Part shown: positions 1 to 8,676 of the stretch, piece after piece | Numbering within the stretch: the stretch's first letter is position 1 | Layout: the number at the start of each line of letters is the position of its first letter | The notes under the pieces: model-generated | Told to the model about the DNA's origin: nothing | Database searches by the model: none | The model's input: only the letters and a program-made list of their open reading frames with translations | Position numbers and translations under genes: made by a program | Source: Saprospiraceae bacterium | GTDB taxonomy: Bacteria > Bacteroidota > Bacteroidia > Chitinophagales > Saprospiraceae | DNA length: 63,070 bases | Assembly (NCBI GenBank): GCA_020629035.1 | Contig: JAHDEC010000023.1 | Span: 1 to 63,070 of the forward strand | Reading direction: 5' to 3'

Positions 1-200
1 AGGTCCAGTTTTTACCAAAATAGACTTGTGAAAGGTGACTTGCTATGTGTTTTGTGAGTTCCAAATTATTATTCTTTAAAGGTGACTAAATAATATTAAG
101 TCTCTTTATTTTTTAAAATCTAAAAAACTTTAATTGTTTTGCTATATTGATTTACATCAGTACCATCTTCTTAATATTAGCTCTTAAGTGCTTTTCTAAT

Positions 201-923
201 TTAGCTAAGTTCTATTTTTTTCATTAAAGGAATCCATATTGCAAAACATACAAGTATCATGATTAATCCTTCTAGATTACTTAATTCATAAGAAAAAATA
301 ATATGCATTAAGATAATATCGGCTAATCCATGTATGGCTCCACAAGCAAAAAGCGATTTAGTTGATCTAGCAACTTCAGCTAAACCAAAACTTGCAGCAC
401 TCAAAATTGGGATGAGTATCAAGAAATAAGAATTTGTGCCTCCTGTAAAATACCAGTGCCAGAAATACCATATAAGTCCAACTATAAAATAAGTCAAGTA
501 TTTATTTACACTCTTTTCTAAAGCTATTTGTAAATATCCTCTCCAGGCTATTTCTTTTAAAACACCAAAGAACATGTATAGCCCACCCATGATTAAGCCA
601 AACAGATTAACCTGTATGTTAGAACTGTTTTCTAATCCCATTATACATAATAGAATGGGTGGAATAACTATTATATAGATAGCAAGAAGTGGATTTTTAC
701 CTAACAAATGGATAGACTTTTTTTGTAATGTCTTTCTTGCAATCAGCCCTGGAATGGCTAAGGTCAATGCTGAAAGAAATCCACTAAGGACTAAACTGCC
801 ATCGTTATAAATGTTAAACTCCAAAAAAAATCGTTGTGCATAAAACCTCAAGAAGTATGACAAACCTAAGGACAACACTAAGAATAGAATTAGAACATTT
901 AGGTTTATTTCTTTGAAATCCAT
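201..923 (-). CDS. CPBP family intramembrane metalloprotease-like protein
   Basis: This 240-residue protein is almost entirely hydrophobic, with about seven or eight membrane helices, as in the CPBP (CAAX protease and bacteriocin-processing) family. The three family motifs can be placed: KEIAWRG at residues 123-129, the IWYFWH block ending in H156, and HGLAD with H198 and D202. The first motif is normally EExxxR; here the leading glutamate is K123 while E124 and R128 remain, so catalysis may be weakened or lost. It is the last gene of a leftward operon, 10 bases after the DUF1801 gene. In the family, members process membrane peptides or protect against peptides; the substrate here is unknown. 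Confidence 0.75.
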   Translation of the reverse strand: MDFKEINLNVLILFLVLSLGLSYFLRFYAQRFFLEFNIYNDGSLVLSGFLSALTLAIPGLIARKTLQKKSIHLLGKNPLLAIYIIVIPPILLCIMGLENSSNIQVNLFGLIMGGLYMFFGVLKEIAWRGYLQIALEKSVNKYLTYFIVGLIWYFWHWYFTGGTNSYFLILIPILSAASFGLAEVARSTKSLFACGAIHGLADIILMHIIFSYELSNLEGLIMILVCFAIWIPLMKKIELS

Positions 924-933
924 ATTAAGTTTC

Positions 934-1362
934 TTATTTTCCTAGTTTATCTAAATGCTTGAGCTTATGATAATTCAAAGCCATATGTATACATTCTTTT
1001 AATTGCTTTTCAGGGATTTTATCATCTAAAGAAAACAAAATTGCTCTGGTGTTTTCATAATTAAAGGTATCTCCATATACTTCCTTAAAGGTACTTACCA
1101 GTTTGCTAGTGCACTTAAAATAAATGGCATATTGTTCGGGTGTTTTTGCTTTCCAATCAATACGAATGGTGCTTCCTTTTTTCGCTAAATAACTGGGTTC
1201 TCCCCACTTTAAAGTCTCTTCCAATTTAACTAAATCTGCATCCTCTTTAGCAGTTTCCAAGATTAATTGTCTAAGCCTTTCGATTTTAGGTTTAATGTGT
1301 GTTGGATAGTTTGCAAATTTTTCTTCGACCGCTGGATTTGTTACAAGTTGTAGGTCTTCCAT
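934..1362 (-). CDS. DUF1801 domain protein
   Basis: This 142-residue soluble protein has the DUF1801 pattern: an N-terminal helix ending in IKPKIERLRQLILETA, a central LEETLKWGEPSY strand-turn, a TIRIDWK segment, and a C-terminal helical part containing ALNYHKLK. Members of the family have a YdhG/CyaY-like fold and no firmly known biochemical role. It sits 9 bases after the aminotransferase gene and 10 bases before the CPBP gene on the same strand, so the three are probably one transcript. The family assignment is firm; function cannot be inferred from the neighbours. Confidence 0.75.
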   Translation of the reverse strand: MEDLQLVTNPAVEEKFANYPTHIKPKIERLRQLILETAKEDADLVKLEETLKWGEPSYLAKKGSTIRIDWKAKTPEQYAIYFKCTSKLVSTFKEVYGDTFNYENTRAILFSLDDKIPEKQLKECIHMALNYHKLKHLDKLGK

Positions 1363-1371
1363 GGAGTTTAT

Positions 1372-2541
1372 TTAAGCTAGATAATTAGTTGTTTGTTGGA
1401 TATCTTTTAAGCAGTCCATAAGGTACTCTATTTCTTGGGCACTGTTATAAGCTTGGTAAGAAATTCGCAAAAAATGTTGATCTCCATTGGTTGTTACCGG
1501 TATTTCGATTTTGTATTTCTTATATAATAATTGCTGTAGCGCCACGGGTTCCTTGGTATTTATCGGGAAACTACATATTTGTCCTAGGTAATCATCACTC
1601 AAAGGACTTAGCATTTCGCTATTTAATAACTTAGCAACAATAGGGTAGTAATGCTTAACTAATGTTCGGCATGATTCTTTTCTTGTCTCCCAGTCAAAAG
1701 TTTGGAGAAATTTTAATGCTGCAGGCGTAGTTAAGTATGCTGAGATATCCTTTGTGCCATTAAATCCAAAATAATCTTGAAATAAAGAATCTGATGGATT
1801 TGGCGATTTGTAACCCCAAGAAATGACTAATGGGTCTATTATTTGTTGCATTTCTTTAGTGGCATATAGAAAAGAAGACCCTTTAGGTGATAGTATCCAT
1901 TTGTGGCAAGTTCCAGTGTAAATATCTGCTTGCATCTCGTGGATTGATAAAGGTATATGACCAGGCACGTGAGCGCCATCTATGATGGATATTAGACCTA
2001 GTTCTTTAGCTTTTCTACAAATCTCATGAGCGGGATAAATTAGGGCTGTTGCACTGGTTATTTGCGACAAGAAAACATACTTTGTATTGCTGGACAAACC
2101 GCTCCAAAACTGCTTTAGCGTTTCTTCTTTGGAGTTTATTGGTAGTTTGATTTTTAGTCTTACGATTTTGGCTCCTGCTTTTTCAGCATAGTAATCCCAC
2201 ACCTTATTTATTGCCCCATACTCTTGATCAGTCATTAAGATTTCATCGCCAGCTTTTAGTGGTAGGCTTTTGATAACTATGTTCATGGCTGTTGTTGGAT
2301 TGGGAACATAAACTAGATCTATTGGGTCGCAGTCTACATAGTTGGCTAAAGCTTCTCTGGACACCTTTAATAGTTCAGGAGCTTGATGGAGCATAAATTG
2401 GACTGGTTCTTCTTCTAATTTTTTTTGCCAATGTTGGTAATCCTCGAAAACCGGTATTGGGCAAGCACCAAATGAACCATGGTTCAGAAAGGTAATGTCA
2501 AAGTTTAGCTGGAATTGCTTTCTTAGTGTTAAATGTTCCAT
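1372..2541 (-). CDS. class V aminotransferase-fold PLP enzyme
   Basis: This 389-residue protein has the fold-type I PLP pattern of the class V aminotransferase, isopenicillin-N-epimerase-like group. It starts with FLNHGSFGACP, the typical substrate-end glycine loop. SIIDGAHVPG carries the PLP-ring aspartate D188 and H191, and GTCHKW contains the Schiff-base lysine K214. A C-terminal small domain follows with the HFLRISYQAYNS segment that closes these proteins. Relatives include cysteine desulfurase-like and epimerase-like enzymes, so the reaction is not decided. It is the first gene of a leftward three-gene operon. Confidence 0.85.
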   Translation of the reverse strand: MEHLTLRKQFQLNFDITFLNHGSFGACPIPVFEDYQHWQKKLEEEPVQFMLHQAPELLKVSREALANYVDCDPIDLVYVPNPTTAMNIVIKSLPLKAGDEILMTDQEYGAINKVWDYYAEKAGAKIVRLKIKLPINSKEETLKQFWSGLSSNTKYVFLSQITSATALIYPAHEICRKAKELGLISIIDGAHVPGHIPLSIHEMQADIYTGTCHKWILSPKGSSFLYATKEMQQIIDPLVISWGYKSPNPSDSLFQDYFGFNGTKDISAYLTTPAALKFLQTFDWETRKESCRTLVKHYYPIVAKLLNSEMLSPLSDDYLGQICSFPINTKEPVALQQLLYKKYKIEIPVTTNGDQHFLRISYQAYNSAQEIEYLMDCLKDIQQTTNYLA

Positions 2542-2774
2542 TTCCCTAATTTATATGCTGAAATTAGGACTTTTTTAGCAACCAACATTCTATTTTCTGT
2601 TCAAAAGAAAGCATAAAGAATTAGCGTGACATCAAGGTGTCATCAGTCAATGTTATTCAGCTAAGCAACAGTAAGTAATATCCAAATTAAATTAATTAGT
2701 TCGTGGACTTTCTTTTCTTTTGACGTTGGAGCATTTTAAAGTTCTTCTTCAGAAATGTAACTAACATTATTGGT

Positions 2775-2939
2775 TTAGAAGATCTCATGGATTCTATTAA
2801 GTGGACCTTTCCATGCTGATTTATTTAGTAAAGAGTCCTTGTTTTTATTCATTGCAAATATTTCGTCAACATTTGGTCTTTGGTGTTTTCTTTTAGGATA
2901 AGTATTACGCTGCGCTACCAATAGCCTTCTAGGAGACAC
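2775..2939 (-). other. possible small ORF or eroded coding remnant in gene-free stretch 2542-3013
   Basis: The 472-base gap between the aminotransferase and the secreted protein at 3014 has no long gene. On the minus strand a 54-codon frame opens with GTG at 2939 and ends with TAA at 2775. It is rich in Arg, Lys and Asn and protein-like, containing QRNTYPKRKHQRPNVDEIF. The same frame continues protein-like upstream (YYDDYQPKIPSNFDEL, then two stops) and downstream of the stop (TNNVSYISEEEL, then stop), which favours a decaying gene over an intact small one. No ribosome-binding site is evident and no family is recognised. Nothing else was seen in this gap. Confidence 0.2.
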
Positions 2940-3013
2940 TTAATATTATAATTCGTCAAAATTTGAGGGTATTTTAGGTTGATAATCATCATAGTAGCAA
3001 TTTATAGAATTTA

Positions 3014-4639
3014 ATGAAGCACCTCTTTTATACTCTCCTTTTATTGATTCCATTTGAGCTAATTGCCCAAGATAAATCGGTGATTTTGGAAAATAGTGCG
3101 ATTGAAGTGAATATTAATAATGGTAACGAGCAGTTTAAAACTCCAGCAGGTGAATCAAGTTTTTACATAAAGGCAAATGGGGCATCGACAACTTATTCAA
3201 CTAGCTTGGTCATGTCTGGTTATGACCCTTCAGGTAATTTAATGGTTTCGTTTAGTCCAGACCAGACCACTGCTGGTCCACTCCATCCAGATAATTATCC
3301 AATTCCTGGTCATCATGATGTTTTTAATCGGTTTTTTCTAGCTGATGCAACAGAGATAAATTTGTTTCGAATTGATTTTAGAGATGGTGTCATTAATAAT
3401 GAAATTCCCTTTAATATTTTAGCATGGGCAGGGACAGGGAATCCTCATTTTGAATCAATTTTTGGGATCGAAATACCTGATACCTATTGGGGTCACGCTC
3501 CTTTTTTTGATCAAGATGGCGATGGCATTTATAATCCTCTATTTGGTGATTTTCCGCTAATAAAAAACGCTGATAAAGCCTGTTATTTTGTATATAATTT
3601 CTATGTTCATACAGATAACACAGTGAATGCAGTGCGTTCAGACATTCAGGTACTAGCTCGAATTTACGAAACAGATGATGATTTAATAAACCATGCCATA
3701 TTTTACGATTATAGATTCCGAATGGCTAGAGATGTAGACCTTTATAACTTTAGATATGGTATGTTTATTAATCCTGCTTTAGGTTGTCCTGAAGAAGATT
3801 ATATTGGTTACGATGAAGCAAATGACTTTGTTTTTGCCTATAACCAAGATGCGCTAGATGGTGATCCAAACAGCAATTGCAATGAATTAGGTCAATCGTT
3901 TCAGGATGAAACACCAGTTATGATCTACAGTTTGATTGAGAAACCTCTAATCCTAGTGGATGATAGTATTGTCCATGCGAAAACAGATTACTTTATTGCA
4001 TATGATTCAAGCGATATTAATACTAGGAGATATGCGGATCGCCATGCCATTTACAAGAACATGAATGGTGCATGGTTGGATGATACCATGCTAACTGAAG
4101 GTGGAACTGGCTATAACCCTAATTCATCAGAAACTGTCCATTATTGTTATCCGGGAAATCCATCAAAACCTGAAGAGTGGTCTATGTGCGCGCTTAATAC
4201 TCCTCTCGCTAATCGACAATCTTTATTGAGTTCAGAATCCTCGTTAGGTTTACCTGGTGCGATTTTTAAATTTACGTTTACTGCCTTTGCTCACTTTCCA
4301 GTGGATCGTCTATGTTTTGACATAAGTACCAGTGAATCACTCCTTAAAGAATTAAAGTCATTTAACAGAGATCAAGAAAATCTTAAAGATCCTACTATAG
4401 AAGAAAGATCGTGTCTCTTAGTTCCTAATCTAGTTTCGCCAGGTGAAAATGTTCAAGTGGACTGTAATTTTGAGGTAGAAGAAATTTTTATTTTTTCAGA
4501 ATTAGGCCAATTATTGGATAAGCCGATTCTTAGTTTAAATAGTGAATTCCTGAAAGCTCCAAGCCAAGGCGGGTTGTACTTTATTCTAATGGTCAATAAA
4601 GCTGGTAAATCCGAAGTAAATCGATTATTAGTTAGATGA
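3014..4639 (+). CDS. secreted protein with T9SS C-terminal sorting domain
   Basis: This 541-residue protein begins with a clean signal peptide ending at IAQ (residue 19). Its middle resembles the large uncharacterised Bacteroidota family with a calcium-loop-like DQDGDGIYNPLFGDFPLI segment at residues 166-183, preceded by TYWGHAPF. The last 75 residues (SPGENVQVDC to NRLLVR) form a type A T9SS sorting domain: a short strand, FIFSELGQLLD, then GGLYFILMVNKAGKSEVNRLLV. The protein is therefore predicted to be exported by Sec and then delivered to the cell surface or medium by T9SS. No enzymatic motif was recognised. The gene stands alone and converges on the TonB receptor. Confidence 0.75.
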   Translation: MKHLFYTLLLLIPFELIAQDKSVILENSAIEVNINNGNEQFKTPAGESSFYIKANGASTTYSTSLVMSGYDPSGNLMVSFSPDQTTAGPLHPDNYPIPGHHDVFNRFFLADATEINLFRIDFRDGVINNEIPFNILAWAGTGNPHFESIFGIEIPDTYWGHAPFFDQDGDGIYNPLFGDFPLIKNADKACYFVYNFYVHTDNTVNAVRSDIQVLARIYETDDDLINHAIFYDYRFRMARDVDLYNFRYGMFINPALGCPEEDYIGYDEANDFVFAYNQDALDGDPNSNCNELGQSFQDETPVMIYSLIEKPLILVDDSIVHAKTDYFIAYDSSDINTRRYADRHAIYKNMNGAWLDDTMLTEGGTGYNPNSSETVHYCYPGNPSKPEEWSMCALNTPLANRQSLLSSESSLGLPGAIFKFTFTAFAHFPVDRLCFDISTSESLLKELKSFNRDQENLKDPTIEERSCLLVPNLVSPGENVQVDCNFEVEEIFIFSELGQLLDKPILSLNSEFLKAPSQGGLYFILMVNKAGKSEVNRLLVR

Positions 4640-4774
4640 GACCAAAGGGTAAATATATTTATCTGCTAGTCAACTTCAGATTGATTAGCTATGCTCAGCA
4701 ACGAAATTGATTTTTCATTTCATTTTATGTGTAGCAGGCTTGATTGGGGCACTATGCTGATGCTCTCTTTGTAA

Positions 4775-4799
4775 GTTAATATCCAAAATAGATATTAAC
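4775..4799. terminator. stem-loop between convergent genes, possible bidirectional terminator
   Basis: GTTAATATC and GATATTAAC form a perfect 9-bp stem around a 7-base loop, in the gap between the convergent genes ending at 4639 and 4853. Its position suits a shared terminator, but the stem is AT-rich and no long T-run follows on either strand, so termination is an inference. Confidence 0.4.
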
Positions 4800-4852
4800 C
4801 ATTAAAATAGACCAGAGACGCCTGCTAAAAAAGATGACAGTTTATCCACTTA

Positions 4853-7216
4853 TTATCTTCTTCGACCACCACCATATTGCATGGCCTCGCCCTTACCAAA
4901 ACCATAGCTAAAACCCGCCCGAATAAACCGACCTCTAAAGCTCCTGGAGTATAAGAAAAAATCGGTTTGGTCAATGGTGTTTTCCCTAATTCTTGAGGCG
5001 AATATATCCCTAACACTTACATTAAAAACACCTTTACCTTTAAGGATTTTATACTTTAGTCCGGCATCTAATGATGTATTAGCAGAAAGTCGACCTTGAA
5101 CGGTTTGCTCCCTCGAATCATGTCTGCCTGTTAATTCTATGTCTAGTCCTTTTTTAATCTTGTATTTCGTCGTTAATTTGGCCGACCATTTATCAGCAGA
5201 AAAATCAAAATTTTGATCATTAAATTCACCCACGCGCTTAAAAACATTATAGTTTGCATCTCCATTTAAGGTGATCTTTTTAGTAGGAGAGTACTTGATG
5301 TTAGTTTCTATCCCAGTAGCATTATTTGTTCCAATATTTTCTGGTTTGAAGGTGTTAACATTGTTTTCAAAAGTCGATACTCGCTCTATTTTGTCGGTCG
5401 TAAAACGATTGTATACATTAATGTTAAGTGAGGTTTTATCAAAAATGAAAATGCTACCAATTTCGTAACTGTCTGTATATTCAGGAAGGAGATTTGGGTT
5501 TCCAGCTCGGACACTAAAGTTGTTTCTAATATTAAAGAAAGGATTTAAATCCCAAAGTCTTGGTCTGTAAATTCTTCTAGAATATCCCGCTTGTAAAGAA
5601 ATGGCATCGGTTAGTTTATAGGATGTATGAGCCGATGGGAATAAATTTGTAAAATTTTGTTGATTAGACTCATTGGTGTTAACTAAGAAAGTTGATAGGT
5701 CAGTATTTTCAACTCTTAAGCCTAATTTTAGTCCCCAAATATTTCCCTCGTAAGCACCAGTTCCATAAACACCAAGCACTTTTTGATCATATTCAAATAC
5801 ATTAGTTAGCCCATCATCCACTACAAAGACTCCATCTTCAAGATTACTGACGGAAAAGTCATTACTCACATTATTGGTCAAATACTGAGCACCTGTTTCT
5901 AATGTCCATTGCTTATTAAACGGTTTTGTATAGTCAATATTAAAGGTATATTTTCCTTCATTAAATGCCGTTTCAGTTGTTTGATCGGTTTGTGTTTCCG
6001 CGCCTAGGTCATAACTATTTGCAAAGCTAGAAGCCTGCTCTTTGCCAAAAAACCTTCCAATGGCGCTTGCTTGCAATTGGTGGTCCTTATTATCAGTAAA
6101 TTCTCTTTTGTATCTTAATTCGTATTGAAGTTTTGGATTAGTTGCTTCTGTTATCTCAGTTCGTGTCCAACTGCTTCGCAGGGTATCATTACTGTATAAG
6201 TTAAAATTAGTTTCTGAAGGTTGATCTTCAACTTCATACGCAAAGCTTCCGGATAAAGTGATTACGTTTTTAGGATTAATGTAGTAATCAGTACCAAGAA
6301 TTACATTGTAAAATGTTTCGTTTCTAAATTCATCGCCAGATGATCTTAGTTCAGTGTTGTTTAGCTTATCTCTATTTATATTTTCGTTGTCTCTAGGTAA
6401 TTCTCGGTAGCCTATACCTAATTGAGTAAATAAATTGAATTTCTCTGTTCGTCTATTCATACTCAATCCGAAACTGTGATTATGTGGTATGCCTGTATTT
6501 AGAGTTACTGAACCATTGAGTCCAGTTTTTTCATTTTTCTTGAGAACAATATTTAAAATACCTGCCGTACCTTCAGCTTCATATTTCGCTGATGGATTGG
6601 TAATTACTTCTACCTTCTCTATCATGTCTGCTGTAATAGTACCTAATGCACTTCCTGCCTCATCAGCTAAAATAGATGGTTTCCCATCAATTAATATTTG
6701 AACACCAGTAGATCCTCTTAATGAAACCTGACCTTCGATACTTACATTGACCGAGGGAACATTATTCAGGACTTCTAGTGCACTCGCACCCGTATTACTA
6801 AGGTCTGATCCTACATTAAATACGCGTTTGTCCAACTTGAATTCGGTAGTGGATTTCTCAGCAGTTACAACTACTTCATCAAAGGTTTGTGCATCTGTAC
6901 CTAACTTAATAATGCCTACATCTGCTTTACCTTCAGTGAAGCTTAGGTCTGTTATTCTGACTGTCTCAAAGCCGATAAAACTTATTTCGAGATCAACATT
7001 TCTTGTCGAAGATCGCATTCTAAATCTTCCTTCCTCAATAGAACTGGTCCCTGAAATAATTTCTTTAGTTTCTTTTTCAATGGCGACTATGGTAGCATAT
7101 TCGATCGGATTATTTGAAGATGCCTCAACTACCTGTCCTATTATTCTAACGCCTGGTTTTTGTGCATTTAAGCTTAGGCTTACCATAAATAGACAAAAAA
7201 AGATAATGTATTTCAT
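4853..7216 (-). CDS. TonB-dependent receptor, outer-membrane beta-barrel family
   Basis: This 787-residue receptor has a signal peptide (MKYIIFFCLFMVSLSLNAQ), a carboxypeptidase-regulatory-like domain from about residue 20 to 105 (GQVVEASSNNPIEYATI), and a TonB-box-like FDEVVVTAEKS. A plug follows with SLRGSTGVQILIDGKPS, then a long barrel. The C-terminal GGGRRR tail is common in the OMP_b-brl_3 group. The reading frame is open further upstream to a TTG at 7240, but that codon lies in a near-consensus -7 box (CATATTTG, 7238-7245), so the ATG at 7216 fits better. There is no SusD partner beside it, so it is not a classic polysaccharide-utilisation pair; the ligand is unknown. Confidence 0.88.
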   Translation of the reverse strand: MKYIIFFCLFMVSLSLNAQKPGVRIIGQVVEASSNNPIEYATIVAIEKETKEIISGTSSIEEGRFRMRSSTRNVDLEISFIGFETVRITDLSFTEGKADVGIIKLGTDAQTFDEVVVTAEKSTTEFKLDKRVFNVGSDLSNTGASALEVLNNVPSVNVSIEGQVSLRGSTGVQILIDGKPSILADEAGSALGTITADMIEKVEVITNPSAKYEAEGTAGILNIVLKKNEKTGLNGSVTLNTGIPHNHSFGLSMNRRTEKFNLFTQLGIGYRELPRDNENINRDKLNNTELRSSGDEFRNETFYNVILGTDYYINPKNVITLSGSFAYEVEDQPSETNFNLYSNDTLRSSWTRTEITEATNPKLQYELRYKREFTDNKDHQLQASAIGRFFGKEQASSFANSYDLGAETQTDQTTETAFNEGKYTFNIDYTKPFNKQWTLETGAQYLTNNVSNDFSVSNLEDGVFVVDDGLTNVFEYDQKVLGVYGTGAYEGNIWGLKLGLRVENTDLSTFLVNTNESNQQNFTNLFPSAHTSYKLTDAISLQAGYSRRIYRPRLWDLNPFFNIRNNFSVRAGNPNLLPEYTDSYEIGSIFIFDKTSLNINVYNRFTTDKIERVSTFENNVNTFKPENIGTNNATGIETNIKYSPTKKITLNGDANYNVFKRVGEFNDQNFDFSADKWSAKLTTKYKIKKGLDIELTGRHDSREQTVQGRLSANTSLDAGLKYKILKGKGVFNVSVRDIFASRIRENTIDQTDFFLYSRSFRGRFIRAGFSYGFGKGEAMQYGGGRRR

Positions 7217-7415
7217 GTGTTGCATTGTTCTTAGCTGCAAATATGCAGTAGTTCTATTAGTTTTTGTATTAGATCGCTGACATAATGAAGATTATTTTAA
7301 TATATGGCGACTTATGGATGCCAACCTTAAGTTTTAGCTCTCAAATAGAATAAGCTGTGTTTATATGAGTACCAATATTGGCAAACAAAAAAAATGCTAG
7401 GGACAATTACACCCC

Positions 7416-7430
7416 TGACACATTCTGTCA
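7416..7430. promoter_or_regulatory. candidate operator of the WYL regulator
   Basis: TGACA-CATTC-TGTCA is a perfect inverted repeat with 5-bp arms and a 5-bp centre. It lies 11 bp before the -7 box of the regulator gene, where -33 contacts would be. The symmetry and place suit binding by a dimeric HTH protein and hence autoregulation. Binding is inferred. Confidence 0.4.
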
Positions 7431-7441
7431 CTAGTAAAGCA

Positions 7442-7449
7442 TATATTTG
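7442..7449 (+). promoter_or_regulatory. -7 promoter element for the WYL regulator gene
   Basis: TATATTTG matches the Bacteroidota -7 consensus TAnnTTTG exactly and ends 14 bases before the ATG at 7464, giving a short leader. No good -33 TTG is visible; the inverted repeat at 7416-7430 occupies that place. Confidence 0.5.
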
Positions 7450-7463
7450 TATCAAAGAAACCA

Positions 7464-8198
7464 ATGAGCCAGTTATCCAGATTAATTTCTATGCTAACAT
7501 TGCTAAAGTCAAAGCGACTAATCACAGCAAGTGAGATGGCTGAGAAGTTTGGTGTGAGCCTCAGAACTATTTATAGAGATATACGGAAATTGGTAGAGGC
7601 GGGTGTGCCTGTCATAACGGAAGAAGGGAAGGGGTATTCTTTAATGGAAGGATACACGATATCTCCAGTTCAATTTCAGCAAGAGGAAGTGAATGCACTT
7701 ATTACAGCAGAAAAGATCATTGCAAAGTCTAAAAACCAATCACTAATACAGCATTTTGGAAATGCCTTGGTAAAAATAAAGTCAACCTTTAGAGGTAGCA
7801 TGCATATAAAAAGTGAACGTCTTGCCACCAATCTATTTGTTTTATCAACTTCAAAAAAACGAGTTGAGAATAAATCGTTATCTAGTTTGCAAATGGCGAT
7901 GACTAACTTCTTGGTGGTTAAAATAAAGTACCAAAAAGTGAATACTGGAGAGATCAGCGAACGAGAAATAGAACCGGTATCTATATACAGTTATGATGAT
8001 ATTTGGATCGTGATTGCCTGGTGCCAACTGCGAAATGATTTCAGAAGTTTTAGACTGGATAAGATGTTAGAGCATACGGTATTAAGCAAACAGTTTGAAG
8101 ATCGAAAATTTGATATTCGAGCATTTTTTGCTGCTTGTCCTGAAGAGTCAATAAGAAATGATCTAAATCTAAAGAGTCCATCCAAAATGGGAAAATAA
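7464..8198 (+). CDS. YafY-type HTH and WYL-domain transcriptional regulator
   Basis: The 244-residue protein has an N-terminal winged helix (residues 1-60: RLISMLTLLKSKRLITASEMA, split here only by position, then FGVSLRTIYRDIRKL). The wing GKGYSLMEGYTISP follows, and a C-terminal WYL domain lies at about residues 145-225 (IKYQKVNTGEISEREIEPVSIY, then DDIWIVIAWCQLRNDFRSFRLDKM). WYL domains sense small ligands or nucleic acid and many family members repress nearby genes. A candidate operator lies directly upstream and an NTF2-like gene follows 32 bases downstream. It diverges from the TonB receptor, so control of that gene is also possible. Confidence 0.85.
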   Translation: MSQLSRLISMLTLLKSKRLITASEMAEKFGVSLRTIYRDIRKLVEAGVPVITEEGKGYSLMEGYTISPVQFQQEEVNALITAEKIIAKSKNQSLIQHFGNALVKIKSTFRGSMHIKSERLATNLFVLSTSKKRVENKSLSSLQMAMTNFLVVKIKYQKVNTGEISEREIEPVSIYSYDDIWIVIAWCQLRNDFRSFRLDKMLEHTVLSKQFEDRKFDIRAFFAACPEESIRNDLNLKSPSKMGK

Positions 8199-8230
8199 AA
8201 ATAATTTTTAATACAATAAACACAAAAAGA

Positions 8231-8590
8231 ATGACAACTCAAGAAATTGCAACAAGACTGGTAGACCTTTGTAGAAAGGGAGATTATAAAACAATCTACT
8301 CAGAGTTATATGCCCCACATTGCGTAAGCATCGAGCCTAAAGGAGCGCAAATGGAAAGATGTGAAGGTCTGGAAGCTATGGCAGAAAAAGGTAAAAAGTG
8401 GAACGAATCCATTGAGGAATTTCATGGATCTTCCGTGGGTGATCCCATTGTTGGCGATAATCATTTTTGTATGACTATGATGATGGACGCTACATTTAAA
8501 GGAATAGGGAGAGAGAAAATGAATGAACTTTGCATGTATGAAGTAAAAGATGGTAAGATTGTAAAAGAGCAGTTTTTCTACAATCTGTAA
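8231..8590 (+). CDS. NTF2-like/SnoaL-like small protein
   Basis: This 119-residue protein matches the nuclear-transport-factor-2 cone fold as seen in SnoaL-like proteins: two N-terminal helices (EIATRLVDLCRKGDYKTIYSELY), a strand with HCVSIEP, then a curved sheet ending in NELCMYEVKDGKIVKEQFFYN. Such domains bind small hydrophobic ligands or act as simple isomerases or dehydratases; no catalytic pair is obvious. It follows the WYL regulator by 32 bases and is closed by a strong terminator, so the two probably form one autoregulated unit. Confidence 0.75.
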   Translation: MTTQEIATRLVDLCRKGDYKTIYSELYAPHCVSIEPKGAQMERCEGLEAMAEKGKKWNESIEEFHGSSVGDPIVGDNHFCMTMMMDATFKGIGREKMNELCMYEVKDGKIVKEQFFYNL

Positions 8591-8612
8591 ATTTGAAAAA
8601 CCTATATAGCTT

Positions 8613-8648
8613 AAAAAAAATCACTACCATTTGGGTGGTGATTTTTTT
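8613..8648 (+). terminator. intrinsic terminator after the regulator/NTF2 unit
   Basis: TCACTACC pairs with GGTGGTGA (one G-U pair) around an ATTTG-like loop, extended by an A-run/T-run, and ends in seven Ts. It lies 23 bases after the NTF2-like stop codon. The flanking A/T tracts also allow it to act for the leftward DUF6624 gene. Confidence 0.8.
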
Positions 8649-8676
8649 ATTAGAGCTGAGTCTTGAGGCATCTTGT

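Noticed and set aside
31-87. AAAGGTGACT repeated at 31-40 and 78-87 at the window start
   Set aside because: Two 10-bp copies 47 bp apart in AT-rich sequence; too little for an array or mobile-element end.
4825-5016. A 63-residue minus-strand frame at the end of the TonB receptor
   Set aside because: It overlaps the receptor C-terminus in another frame and has no support.
6747-7280. A 177-residue plus-strand frame opposite the TonB receptor
   Set aside because: It is a shadow of a long strong gene, with no domain or signal of its own.
7372-7381. CCAATATTGG palindrome in the TonB receptor/WYL gap
   Set aside because: Only 10 bp and AT-centred; the repeat at 7416-7430 is better placed for control.
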